Below, one piece after another: positions 18,986 through 29,339 of a stretch of 31,335 bases of DNA. The stretch covers positions 16,750 to 48,084 of the forward strand of contig UZAN01041700.1 of assembly GCA_900618425.1 (NCBI GenBank), given 5' to 3'. How positions within the stretch are numbered: the stretch's first letter is position 1; each line of letters begins with the position of its first letter. Made by a program: the position numbers and the translations under genes. Under the pieces are notes generated by a model. The model had not been told where the DNA came from, searched no databases, and was given only the letters and a program-made list of their open reading frames with translations. The stretch is from Echinostoma caproni. Its lineage: Eukaryota > Platyhelminthes > Trematoda > Plagiorchiida > Echinostomatidae.

Positions 18986-21975
18986 CGTAATCTGCGACGG
19001 TTTTCAACAGCCTCTGTACACACTACTTTTCTAATTCCACTATCTTCCTTTTCTTATCTCTTCTTTCTCTCTTATGAACTTAACATTTAACGGTTGTTCT
19101 AACCGGCCTCCTCATTACCCGCTCGGTATCTTTGCGGTCTTGCTCCGTGATTTACTCTATTGTTTGTTGTTCTTTAACTGGGACCTACGACGGTTGCGTA
19201 AGTCGCAAATATGTATTGATGTATGCCTATAATAGAAACAACTTTTTTCCTACGTGCTGGAAATTTGGTCAGTCGAAGTCGAGACATTGCGATTCGTATT
19301 GAACGTTGCTCGGATTGCCGTTACAATGTGTACGAATAGATGTAAAGCTGCTAACGAACCATTGCTGAAGCACCATTCGCGCTTTATGATTTCTTTGATA
19401 TACCGTATTTCATTTTTAATAATTGTGCTGCATTTTATTGACCAAACTAATTTAAACCAATGGTTATTCAGAAACTTCGTCCGCAATCGGGCTATGCAGG
19501 TGGATACAACCAGGATGCAACAATTGCATCGTTAGTTTTAGTTAGAAGTGTCTTCTCATGATGAAACCAGTGAGATATATAGAACATCATGTATGAAAAC
19601 CTCTGAATATCAAACTGTGAGACACGATGGTGTCTCGTAAGAAAACAGCCCTTTGGCACTTCTTTACGGAAGACCAACAGGTAGTTCACATTTCAATACT
19701 GATCGAGATTGATTTTGCCTACTACATCAACAAAACCGTTCGGAATGCATAATCTTTTGCCCACCAATAAGTATACTGTCGTGACTCCAAACCGTAAAAC
19801 CGTTGATCGATGGTGAGCGATTAAGAATACCGGATATTTCACCAGTTCTTTGTACACAAAAACATTACAATTGTGGCTCCCTGCTTGCGTCCCGTATTGC
19901 AAAGAGAATAAGCCGATTATCCGATTATCGCAAGTACTAAAACTAACCATCAAATACTGATTGCCAAATCAGGGTTCCTATCCCTGAGAAAAGGTGAGAA
20001 TTTCCTTGTTGCACATTGTGAACCTCACGGACTCAAGCCATCAATGACTTACGGGTTTGAACGGGTTGAGAAAGTGATACAACAGTGCCTGAAGTATGTG
20101 TTTCCCGGAACCGCTTCTCAAAAACCTATATATGTACATTGTGTGAACTCAATGTTTACCGACCTCATGTTGTTACTTTGTTCAGTTGTATAGCAAATTG
20201 TGATCGATCACTCGATTGTTGAGCTGTCTCCCGTTTTTCTAGACGGTTTTGCAAATAGAATCGAATTTCTGAATCGTGCTCCACTTCACATGTTAGAAGC
20301 ATCATAAAGCGATTTGATTCTTGCGTTGAGTTGGCATGACAAAACAGGAAAGAATTCTCGATTAAGGACAAAAATAATCAGCTAGCGCAATTTTTGACCA
20401 TATCTTTTCAGCTCACATATTTTCCTAACAAAACTGAACGTTACTAGCAATACCAGCCATAGATTACCACAAACAAAAAATGCTTTGCTGATACCAAACG
20501 ACTTTGATCCTCGCCAAGTGGCCTAGTACAAGCATCTCTGAGAAATCACTCAATCTGGCCACATTGTTGTTCAATTCGCATTTACTTAAATTGTATGAAA
20601 ATTGTGGAAAGCATTTCTGACGGGAATTACCGAGAATGTCAGTAGTTTATTCTCGGCAACGTACCGTTTGGTTACGGCAAATTTTAGTTCGATTTTGATA
20701 TTGCCCACTTTCCTATTGGCATTATGTGGGTTAAATAAATATGGATTCGGTACTCTGATCAAATGCAACGTGGTTAGCAACGGGTCATTTGTTCACTTTA
20801 ACGCTCTTGGAAACATAAAGATCTCAGTTTGAGTCATGTTCATGTTTCACAATCTTTCCGTTTTGCGGCGTTTGTGCTTCTCTCCTTCTTTTCGGATTAT
20901 CAGTTAACCTTCTCCACGCAGAACTACCTATCCCCCACGACAATTCTAGCATATAGGCCTAGGCTCGATTGGATTGTACCACGTATCCGTTTTTGAACGG
21001 AATTTCTACTGGATATTCAAACCCAGTAATATTATACAAGGTCGATCTAAGTTGTCCTCACTTTCTACTCATCTTCCAGTCCAAAAAAGCTTTCAAGATC
21101 AGAAACAGATGTTTTCGGAGTATCACATCGGTTTTGACTAACACAACATAGGTATCCGCAGAGAAAGAGAAAGTCAACTGGGGCACATTGTAATTATTAT
21201 TGATTCCTTATAAGTATCGCATTTCTGCGCTTAGACTGGCGATGTTTGACCTTGTGTGGCGCAGTTACGCAACCACATTGTACATGTTTGATTTTATGTT
21301 TGGCGTGGTCAGAATTAATCTAGGTATTCCATACATATAAGGAACACACTAGTGATATAAATTTGTTCCATTTGGGGTCACGTTTAATAATAATTATACT
21401 GCCATGGAAACTTGCTATACCTTGCCTTTATTATGAAATCAATGAACATTTCCAGTGATTCGAGCTATGGCATGATCATATCCATCCTTATTGCCACTGG
21501 TAATGCCGGTTGTTCAGTAATCAATAACGCTTTCAGCAAGTGATTTAATTGAAAAAAGAAAGGGGTAAAGAACTTACCGCTCAGTGTCAAACAGTCAGTA
21601 ACCTTTTGCAGTTAAGGAGCAGCCGGATTGCATCAAGTTCAGTGTATTGTGATTCTCAGAAAATTAGAGATTTTATTTAGCATCTTCAGACCCAATCTGC
21701 TTTAGAAAGCTTTAGTGATCAGTTTGAAGTGTGTTATTTCGTGATCCGATCATTGCTGATAGTAATCCAGAAAAGAATCTTTTAGAGTACGTAAAAAGTC
21801 AGGGAGTACCGTACAGAAAGTACAGGATTCCTCTCTCAACTTGGCTTTTAAGTTTCCCACTTAAGGTTGTATGCAACCGCCATTCTGTTGGAGAATTTCG
21901 ATAAATGTCCTCAGTATACAAGACTTGTGACTGTCCATTAGACACAAATTGCGCTTTCTCACTGACAGATAAGCC
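18986..21975. other. no firmly supported gene; pyrimidine-rich tract and weak frames
   Basis: A T/C-rich stretch lies at 19025-19075. A plus-strand frame at 20602-20832 has a hydrophobic run (SSILILPTFLLALCGL) that could be a membrane segment. A minus-strand frame at 19693-19953 has protein-like composition. Neither has a recognised motif or convincing splice sites. The overlapping frames on both strands at 19250-19535 cannot both be real. I see no transposon protein here. Confidence 0.4.
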
Positions 21976-22167
21976 ATGGAATTGGTGTGCACTGTGAGAG
22001 TACAGATGCCTCAAGAGTTCAGGTATGAATCAGGAATGCGAACTGAGCACTGCTTCTATATTAATCCCAGGGAAAAACAAACATTTTACTGTACCAGCAG
22101 GGATCAGGAGTGTTACCATGTTGGAATATGGTATAATCATTCATTCTCTAGGTCAGTAGCGGGATAA
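21976..22167 (+). CDS. possible cysteine-rich exon, unknown protein
   Basis: A 63-codon frame opens with ATGG in a good Kozak setting (GCCATGG). It contains CTVRVQMPQEFRYESG, then EHCFYINPREKQTFYC and DQECYHVGIWYNHSFSR. Four cysteines and many aromatic residues suggest an extracellular fold. A strong donor-like AG|GTCAGT lies at 22150-22157, inside the frame after SFSR. A pyrimidine-containing stretch ending in CAG (21952-21969) could be an acceptor. Together these would bound one exon of a secreted or membrane protein. No family is recognised and the length is within chance, so this is a weak call. Confidence 0.3.
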   Translation: MELVCTVRVQMPQEFRYESGMRTEHCFYINPREKQTFYCTSRDQECYHVGIWYNHSFSRSVAG

Positions 22168-22169
22168 AA

Positions 22170-22820
22170 AAACGTTCCATAGAACGAATATCCTCTATGG
22201 AATCGTATGTGCCCTCAATTTTAAACAGCTCATTTTGGTCTTTGGCCGACATCTTGTCACGCATATCCATTCACTTCGCTGCACTGCGATAGCCCGGAGT
22301 ACGCTCGTATTACACAATCATGGGCTTTCTTGTTGATTGGTCAGCTCATGTGCACAAGTGACTGTAAGAATGCAACTTTAAGGCGGTAATCAATCCGATT
22401 CCATTTCATGGTTTCGTGTGTGTGTGTCAGAAATATTAATGCGCTTCCAAGTCACATCAGTCGCCTTTCTCCTCGGTGTACAACAACGAACCTAGTTGCC
22501 GAATCAGGAGGTATTTTATCTGACCTCCAAAAGTGGCATAGTGGTGTTGGTACTGATTAGAACAGTATTAGAACTTGTCGTAACCTATGCTTTAAAGTAT
22601 ATTTCTGGCACATATGCCGTCATTCTGCCAGGGGTACTGCTGGTCGGCTACTGAATGCATTCGCCAGAAATAATACAGTTCTGGCTTGTGGCAACATGGC
22701 CGTTACGCTGACACTCAGACGTAGGCACGGTCCAGCGTTGAACTGATCTGCAAACTTTTCACTCATTGGTTGGGTATTTGAACAGTTTCGCATATTATTT
22801 CATCTGATTGCATATGATTT
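22170..22820. other. no recognisable gene
   Basis: Mixed sequence with a short inverted pair at about 22173-22202 (GTTCCATAG with CTATGGAA), another about 22600-22672 (TATTTCTGGC with GCCAGAAATA), and a GT run near 22418-22428. No coding signal found. Confidence 0.4.
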
Positions 22821-22821
22821 C

Positions 22822-23154
22822 TCACTTTCCTGGTTCCTTGAAGTAGCCACCATCTTGATAATTTGAATCACAGATGTTCAAACCGATGCGAGTTCTAAAT
22901 TGTCCTCGAGTTATAAAACGGCATATTGCTGAGCATAGTGTGTATATTGCGACAATGTGTTCTTCTTCAAGTACAAATCCGTAAGCCGAAAACCACATCA
23001 GATTCGAGGTAACTTTTATGCAGCAGGGGCACTGATTAGAAGGTTGAGCTGTGTGTGAGGCGTGTATAAAAAATGGCTCGGTTACCTGAACACAGCTGGC
23101 TCTATCAGAGATCCATGTGCTGATTAAACATGAACGTTCCATGTTTGATTGCAT
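22822..23154 (-). CDS. open frame of unknown identity
   Basis: A 110-codon frame. The C-terminal 60 residues look most protein-like: MWFSAYGFVLEEEHIVAIYT, an LCSAICRFITRG segment, RTRIGLNICDSNYQDGG and FKEPGK before the stop. Eight or more cysteines lie in the whole frame. No motif identifies a family. If real, it may be a last exon starting somewhere near 23040, because the N-terminal third is less convincing. A frame this long can still arise by chance in a 31-kb window. Confidence 0.3.
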   Translation of the reverse strand: MQSNMERSCLISTWISDRASCVQVTEPFFIHASHTAQPSNQCPCCIKVTSNLMWFSAYGFVLEEEHIVAIYTLCSAICRFITRGQFRTRIGLNICDSNYQDGGYFKEPGK

Positions 23155-23279
23155 TATCGGCGAGTAGCCCGTTAGGAATACTGAAGCCCAACCTCACGCG
23201 CTCCTCATTTGCATTCTGACCCAGGATGTTGATTGGCTTGAGCACTATTACTTAAAGATGACGTCATGCTTGTCGGATT

Positions 23280-23693
23280 ATGGACGTTAGTTTGGCGAGT
23301 ATCGATAGTCAAGGGAAGATTTGGACTCGATCAAACCGGAATCTCTGTTATAGTTCTCGAACAACGGAAGACAATTTAAAGGAAACTGATATTTTTAGAG
23401 AGAGAAATATTTGCATTCCGATGACATATTTTAAAACGGACTGTAACATCGTAGATCTTAGTAAACTTTCTGCATTGTTTGGCTCAACAATTCTAAATTC
23501 CGATAAATACTTCACGACAATCAATTACATGGCTGTATATCCAACTGGTTATTTTGGAGGTTACAAAGAGACAGCGAGTGCACTGCTGTTCTTATTTTGC
23601 AGGCGTATGATCAATCGAAACGCTGGTCTGCATGATTTTGACGAGCAAATGCGAAAAAAGCGAAGACAGTTTGACCGGCGGAACGAACGGTGA
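23280..23693 (+). CDS. open frame with possible terminal exon
   Basis: The longest uninterrupted frame outside the transposons (137 codons). Its last part, from 23603, reads RMINRNAGLHDFDEQMRKKR then RQFDRRNER and stop: a strongly basic, charged C-terminal tail. It follows a pyrimidine-rich stretch that ends in TTTTGCAG at 23602, a good splice acceptor. The upstream part is compositionally ordinary (a hydrophobic run SALLFLFC is just the pyrimidine tract). The simplest reading is a real terminal exon at 23603-23693 with chance open sequence in front of it. No family is recognised. The 137-codon frame as a whole may be spurious. Confidence 0.35.
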   Translation: MDVSLASIDSQGKIWTRSNRNLCYSSRTTEDNLKETDIFRERNICIPMTYFKTDCNIVDLSKLSALFGSTILNSDKYFTTINYMAVYPTGYFGGYKETASALLFLFCRRMINRNAGLHDFDEQMRKKRRQFDRRNER

Positions 23694-23794
23694 TAACTAT
23701 CGTTTTTTCTTACGCAAAAACCCATTTCACTCTAGCGAGCTGTGCTGCGTATCGCTCTAAGACTAATTAGCCGCCACCTCCTACCCCCATCAAC

Positions 23795-23841
23795 TGTGGT
23801 ATAACCAACGCGGAGGAAACCTTCGCGCTGGTTATACCACA
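23795..23841. repeat. 22-bp near-perfect hairpin with AAA loop
   Basis: Arms 23795-23816 and 23820-23841 pair with one A/C mismatch and one G-T pair around a 3-nt AAA loop. The stem is compact, unlike the long-loop inverted repeats elsewhere. It could be a microRNA-like or terminator-like structure if transcribed, or a recent palindromic insertion. No neighbouring gene explains it. Confidence 0.85.
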
Positions 23842-24177
23842 TCCACGTGTCATTTGATCACTGGATTCGAGTGTGATGCATTGAACAGTGGTGGTGCAAT
23901 GGGTAGACTCACTCCTAATGTGAAACCACTTTGTGTACAGTGTAATACGGACCGCATCAAACAATGATTACACTTCTTTTCCGTGTAAATTGTAGATAAC
24001 CAGAAGTTGCCCGAGGGGGGACATTAGTTTTTACCATTGCATTATTTGTCTTTCACCTATTCTCTCTTCTTTCCTTTTTCTCTCTCTGCTTATTTTACTG
24101 AAAGCTCTCTCTCCAGTTCCTTGTACCCTCAATGAACATCCAAAGGTTCATTTTTTCACTTCTAAGAATCTCACAGT
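23842..24177. other. no recognisable gene; T/C-rich tract
   Basis: A pyrimidine-rich stretch lies at about 24050-24120, directly upstream of the tRNA-like fold. The minus-strand frame at 23767-23964 overlaps the hairpin and is not supported. Confidence 0.4.
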
Positions 24178-24244
24178 GTGGTCTCGTAGTAGTACAAGAG
24201 CGTAGGCGGCGTCCATGCATGGGTTCGAATTCCACCGAGGCTAC
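24178..24244 (+). ncRNA. tRNA-like fold, probable SINE head or tRNA relic
   Basis: The 9-nt ends GTGGTCTCG (24178-24186) and CGAGGCTAC (24236-24244) pair fully if two G-T pairs are allowed, like an acceptor stem. Before the 3' end, TGGG-TTCGAAT-TCCA (24220-24234) forms a T-arm with the canonical 7-nt loop. AGTAGTACAAGAGC (24188-24201) resembles the D-arm and A box. The anticodon arm does not form, and the total of 67 nt is short, so a working tRNA is unlikely. A SINE derived from a tRNA fits better. Confidence 0.4.
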
Positions 24245-24940
24245 TGAACTTTTCACAATCTCAACATAAGACTTCAATCTACCAAACAACAATGTAAACA
24301 CTATACTTGATTGTTAGTAGATAAGCGTATAACTAACGTTCCAGTATGGGAAATAATTTGCTGTAACTCAAATCACATGAATTTCATCTTTTTAACACTG
24401 GAACAGTCAAGGGACCGATTAGCCCTGATTCGCTTCCAAGTTCTCATGTGCAGGAGGCAGTTCAAACATGGCAGATACATGAGATATTTTCCCCCGCAGT
24501 AACTCCTTACATATTGGGGGTGATCGCGAAAATTGCTTAAACGTGGATAGTGTTAGTCACTACTGTAGGACAAGGAGTGAGAACATTGTCATCTTCTCGG
24601 GTTTGTCACACTCAACTTACAACCGATGAGGACTCACGCGTGTGAATTATCGCGCATTTGGGGTTGAAAGTATTTTTCAAAGCTCAACCACCGCGCCAGT
24701 AATAGCTCATTGTAGATACTTGTATCTCACTGAATCTGTGGCGCTGTTTCATTTTGCCTTGCAAATTTCGTGCGACCATATGCTACTAGTAACATAGTCG
24801 GTCCGAAGTTAGATTAAGACACCTTGTGAATTCGGATGACATATCGAGGTTTTCAATTACACGATGAACCAAGGAACCGATGGGATCCCAAGTGGACTTA
24901 TTTGGTTTGAAAGAAAAATTAAGGGGTTCCTGGGATTAGT
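24245..24940. other. no recognisable gene
   Basis: Nothing coding or repeated seen except for an AATAAATAAATAAA run at 24941-24954 just beyond its right edge. A short frame at 24311-24502 has no motif. Confidence 0.4.
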
Positions 24941-24954
24941 AATAAATAAATAAA

Positions 24955-25164
24955 TCATTTTAGGACGATAAGTTCTATCAACTCGCCGCAATGTGCATCG
25001 AGTGCTACATTTTCAACGCACCATTCACAAAAACAATGTTTGCATTCATTGTGATGTATAATCACGGAACTTTTAATCTCGGCAGTTTCGTCTGGAATGA
25101 AGCTTTGAAGAACAGTACAACGCACAATAACTGCATCACGTGGCTTCACTTTGATAACTGGCAT
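24955..25164 (-). CDS. possible terminal exon, unknown cysteine-containing protein
   Basis: The minus-strand frame begins MPVIKVKPRDAVIVRCTVLQ directly after a TTAG that could be a splice acceptor (the in-frame codon before it is a stop). It continues with SFIPDETAEIKSSVIIHHNE, then CKHCFCEWCVENV and HCGELIELIVLK before the stop. Six of its cysteines cluster in CKHCFCEWC and nearby, suggesting metal binding or disulphides. Composition (many charged residues) favours this strand over the overlapping plus-strand frame at 24991-25200. No known family is recognised. The upstream tract is not very pyrimidine-rich, which weakens the exon idea. Confidence 0.35.
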   Translation of the reverse strand: MPVIKVKPRDAVIVRCTVLQSFIPDETAEIKSSVIIHHNECKHCFCEWCVENVALDAHCGELIELIVLK

Positions 25165-25200
25165 CTAACTACCTTAGTGGGTAAATCCCACAGAGCGTAG

Positions 25201-26529
25201 TGTCGTTTATTTCCGTCTAATTGTCTTGCATTGCTGCCGAAAAATTTCCACAATTGATTCTTAGCGTACTCATAGTGGTCATTACTTCTTAGCTAGGTGT
25301 ACTTCCAAGCCATGGACATATCAGCTGTTATACTATTTATGGGTATGTGTTTTATGCAGCAATACCTCTTCTGACAACGGACAACCGTGTGTAACTTCGA
25401 CAATATTTCTTATCAATAAAACAATCGGATTCGTTCTGTTTCCTTCAATTCACTGGTTGTTGAACCACGAATGGAATGCATCATTGTGGTTAGTAGGCGA
25501 TTGAAGAAAAACCGACCCAGTCACAATGCGCGCCGCAATAACGTCGACCCGAGCGTCTCAACTAATTTCGCTATTCAAATAAGCCTATGATCCACGTAAT
25601 GAAAAAGGCAATCCTGGGAGAACTCCGTAAGGATTGAACTCGACCCGGGGAGTAGTTACTGGGGTAAGCTTCCGTGATTGAATTGTCGTCAATGCCCTAT
25701 TTGTATTTGCATTTGTATAATTTCTGTAAGCTTATATGCTTACATTTCTGAGCGACTACGATAAGCCTTGCCTTATCTGTAGCGTCATGATTCGTGCTTC
25801 TTAATTTCTATTCAACTGAAATGCTTCACTGAAATCGAACGGCGTCATCAACCCACCTCATTGACGTCCGTCAACAAGCGCGACAAGATGCAGGACTGAG
25901 GTCAACATCATTTCAACACAGAAAAAGCATGCGAGAAGACACGTGATCAATCACGGAGTGGAAGAAACGCATGATCAAATGACCAATGAGGTGTTCTGTA
26001 TGAAAGTGAATCCCAAATCAAACCCATAGTTTTCCCCTTCAAAGTGATAGTTTATCAGATCCAATTCGAAATGATGTGCACATTAAGCGAAATACAATTT
26101 CGACTAAAATTACGCATCGTTAAGATCATCATTGGTTCCGCGTTCATGTCGTTTTTAAACAGTACCACGGAAAGCTGGAGATGCTATAATACAAGTGCTT
26201 TGACAACTGATGCCTCCGGAATATTTTGAAAATCGACTGTCGTGATCAAACTTGGGCAAGCTACCCATTGATGTATAAGCTTTCACCGTTTCTCGAATAC
26301 ACTGATTTACACATTCCTTCCTGTCATCACGACGAGAGTGCCCCTTGACGTGTTGTGATGGCTTGCGTAATTCCATCGCCCTACCAGTTAACTAGGATGG
26401 CTCCTCACAGCCGCAGACCCAACCATACCTGAAAGCTGTCTCACAAGGTCAGCTGCTGGCTTCCTTTGACTATGCTCTGGAGATTTCACTCTAGCAAATA
26501 AACACGGTGAGAGACACTTTACCGGTCAA
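25201..26529. other. no firmly supported gene
   Basis: Stop-rich sequence. A minus-strand frame at 26155-26376 has protein-like stretches (RDDRKECVNQCIRETVKAYT) but no recognised motif. The plus-strand frame at 26044-26229 overlaps it. Neither is called. Confidence 0.4.
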
Positions 26530-27086
26530 AAAAACCCGCTAGATGGACGTAGGAGTGGGGTACCTGGGGCGTCCTCCTAACGGTGGGGGAAGTTTTCACA
26601 CTTCACTGGGCAGCCACCGCCCGCCCAAGCTGGCAACGCCCAGCCAATAAAGTGTAGTCCCGTCCACGTTATGCCTGCCTCATTCGATACATGAGGCTAA
26701 TGAACGATCCCGAAAAGCGGACCGTCAAGCAACGCACTAACAAACAACGAACTGAACCGAGACTAAAAGACCTTGCGTGACAGGTCTCTAGAAGCTCTCA
26801 TATGGATCCTTCGGTCATGCTTCCACAATGGATATACGCCCCACTGCCTTGCGGGTCAGACTTTTGAGTCGAAGGCTCCGGTTAGGGTTCTCAAAGAAAA
26901 ACCTCTTCGTCGGTGTGGGCTATCGTGAAGTATGTCGTGCCCCAAAGCCTGATGTACTCATTTGGAAAACCCTCTTTCCCATTTATCCAGTTCCTCTTTT
27001 CACTCCCAAACCCTAGGAGATGCATCCATGGGATATCACTCAGCGTTCAACTATTAAGGTCAACCAATCAGGAGCTAACTGATTTT
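26530..27086 (+). other. 5' untranslated region of the RTE-like element
   Basis: A clearly GC-richer stretch (e.g. 26555-26660) than the flanks, without a long frame. It precedes the endonuclease and contains short G- and C-runs. The 62-codon frame at 26828-27016 has no motif. Its left edge is set by the composition change and is approximate. Confidence 0.5.
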
Positions 27087-27740
27087 TGAAGCCAAATCTC
27101 TTTTTCACTTGGCGAATTTAATGTCCGCACACTATCACATCGGTCGACAAGCTGTCCTGAATCTTTTAACTTAAACTGTGCTGTCTTCGAAACAAGCATA
27201 CAGGACCCTACTTCAGTAATCTCCCTCCGTTCTCCAGATCCAGCCTCATCCTCACGCTTCACTCTTCGTGTGCCAGGCGATTCGGCATCCGAAGCTCGCG
27301 ATGTTGCTGGTGTCGGGATTTCGCTAAGTGCCAAGACCCAGTGTTCACTTCTCGACTGGATCCCGAGTATGCGCTGTACACCTGGGTGACTCTGTACTGG
27401 TCAACAGCTACAGATCGAAGAGTCTATGCTTATTCGTCGTACTCGCTTATGCAACGACTGAGTGCAGTTCACCAGAAAGAAAGGATGAGTTTTACAAGAA
27501 AATTTCTCATCTGCTCCAAAGTGCTCAATCAACAGACACAGTGGTAGTCGCTGGCGACTTCAATGCTCAGGCGGAATCCCTGTACGAATCAGAAAGGCTA
27601 CTTGGTGATTCACATGCAATTCCACCTAGACGGACGGACAACGGAAAACGCCTACTCCTACTACTTTGCGCTGGCCACGGTCTGTTCCTATCAAGCAGAA
27701 ACTTCTCGTCCGAGAAACGATACCGCCTTACATAGAGACC
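27087..27740 (+). pseudogene. AP-like endonuclease of RTE-like element (broken)
   Basis: The domain starts in one frame with EFNVRTL at 27114-27134, the usual first strand of these endonucleases. Then follow a degraded ET-x-IQDP segment (about 27190-27215), a VISLRSPDPASSSRF-like stretch, and AGVGISLS (27309-27330). The next frame has LLDWIP and then VVVAGDFNAQ (27538-27570), carrying the catalytic GDFN box, and RTDNGKRLLLL (27631-27662). The end reads NFSSEKRYRLT. At least three frame changes are needed. The domain nicks target DNA for target-primed reverse transcription. Confidence 0.8.
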
Positions 27741-28489
27741 GCCAGCCACTTCACAGCACTGGACTCAACTTGACCCATCAGTCACCATTGGCCGGGATCC
27801 ACTGAAGATGGCCGCTTCTACTGGTCAACACCCGTGAACACGGACCATACTCTGCTACCAGCCAGATTCTCCGTACACCTGGTAAACAACCGCCGAAAAG
27901 CCACCGAAAACGGATGTCCACAATAAAGTGTCAGCAATGGTTGGAAACCGGCCTTCGAGGTGGAACTATCTGATCACCTTAGGACTCAATCACCAGCCGA
28001 AGGACTCAGTGAACACTAGACGGCAAACAAGGAAGCGATCCAAATTTCAATCAAAATAACGGCAGATTCTGGTGCACGATCAAAGCACAAACGATGGATC
28101 TCATCGACCCTGGTTGCCCTGTTGGACGCTCACAAAGCCATTCCTTCTGATGCAGAATGCGACAAAGCGCGCAAATCCCTTAAACGCCAGCTCATCAAGA
28201 TTCTGATAAATAACCGCGAGAAGTGGCGAGTATGGAAGTGTAAAGAGATGAAGGCTGAGGCTACCGGTAATAGTAGCGATCCTTTTTCGTTTAATTAGGA
28301 ATACGGGTCTAATGAAAATAGACGAAGTGAGGTAATTAAGAAGTCTGCCGGTACACTGATTCCTATGCAGCAACGCCGTCTTGAACGTTGGGCAAAACAT
28401 TTTTTAAGGCACAGTTCAGCTGACCATTGACAGAAGACCGCCCCATACTGGGTATACTGGGTAAGTACTGCCAGTTGACATCAGTCCTA

Positions 28490-29277
28490 CATATGAAATG
28501 AAGATTACCCGGGAAGTAAATTTTCCCAAAAGATATAAGGCTTCCGGCCCAGACGGGCTATCCCAATCGGTTTTTAGTGATGGAGGTTCAGCCTTGGTTT
28601 TTGGAGTTAACAAAACTCCTGGGGTCAGTGTGGGAGAGCGAACAGATCCCAAGGGAATGGTTTGAATCGATGATATACCGCTTTACAAGAAAGGCGACAG
28701 ATCCTCTTGTAAAAACCGTATAGGAATTAGTTTAATCAACATCTTTGACTGTCTGTTGCACGTGAAGAGTGCATGCGTGGAAACCAGGCTGGTTTTAGAC
28801 CTGGTCGAGGCTGTATCGCCAAATTCTAGAACACAGACACTCATTTTATAGACACACTGTCTCCATCTTCCTCGATTTAAAAGCTGCTTTCGACTCAGTC
28901 GGCTGCTCCAAACTCTGGTACTGCCTTGCCCTAAAGGGCTTGCCTGAGAAGTTTATTTCAGTATTACAATCCCTTTATATCAATAGCCGAAGCCGAGTCC
29001 GAGCTTACGGCACCTTTTCGATCAAGTCCACCACGGAAAGTGGTGTTCGACAGAGTTGCCCTCCCTCTCCGTTTCTATTTAACTTAGTCATAGACCTAAT
29101 TCTTGAAACAGCTCCACCCTCGTGCGAAGAGGTCAACATCGACTTGCTCCCCGGTGGCAGACTGTATGATCTGCAGCATACAGACTACATTGTGCTACTG
29201 AGCGAAGATCCAGGTAAGTTGCAAGCTTTTCTGGATAGCTTTAGTGCTAGCTATGCGTTTTGCACCTTCAAAGTGTA
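28490..29277 (+). pseudogene. reverse transcriptase of RTE-like element (broken)
   Basis: KASGPDGL at 28538-28561 opens the palm region. GFRPGRGC is at about 28790-28815. Motif A, FLDLKAAFDSV, is at 28868-28902 with its aspartate kept. GLPEKFISVLQSLY follows in the 112-codon frame 28940-29278. SGVRQSCPPSPFLFNL (29039-29086) keeps the S-G-V-R-Q-x-C-P-x-S-P-F-L-F-N block, with S in place of G. The catalytic Y-A-D-D box is HTDY at 29177-29188, so the second aspartate is lost and the enzyme would be inactive even without frameshifts. Confidence 0.85.
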
Positions 29278-29339
29278 AAATGTAGTTACAATATTGGATT
29301 GGTCCAGCCCACAACCTCACCCTGACTGGGAAGTTATAT

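Noticed and set aside
18411..19090. Long frames of 173-214 codons on both strands.
   Set aside because: They consist almost wholly of the 462 unknown bases.
19250..19535. Overlapping frames of 78 and 93 codons on opposite strands.
   Set aside because: They cannot both be coding; neither has a motif or convincing splice signals.
21890..21915. Minus-strand CTGAGGA followed eight bases later by GAAA, as in a hammerhead core.
   Set aside because: The bases between cannot form stem II, and no stem I or III is visible; chance match.
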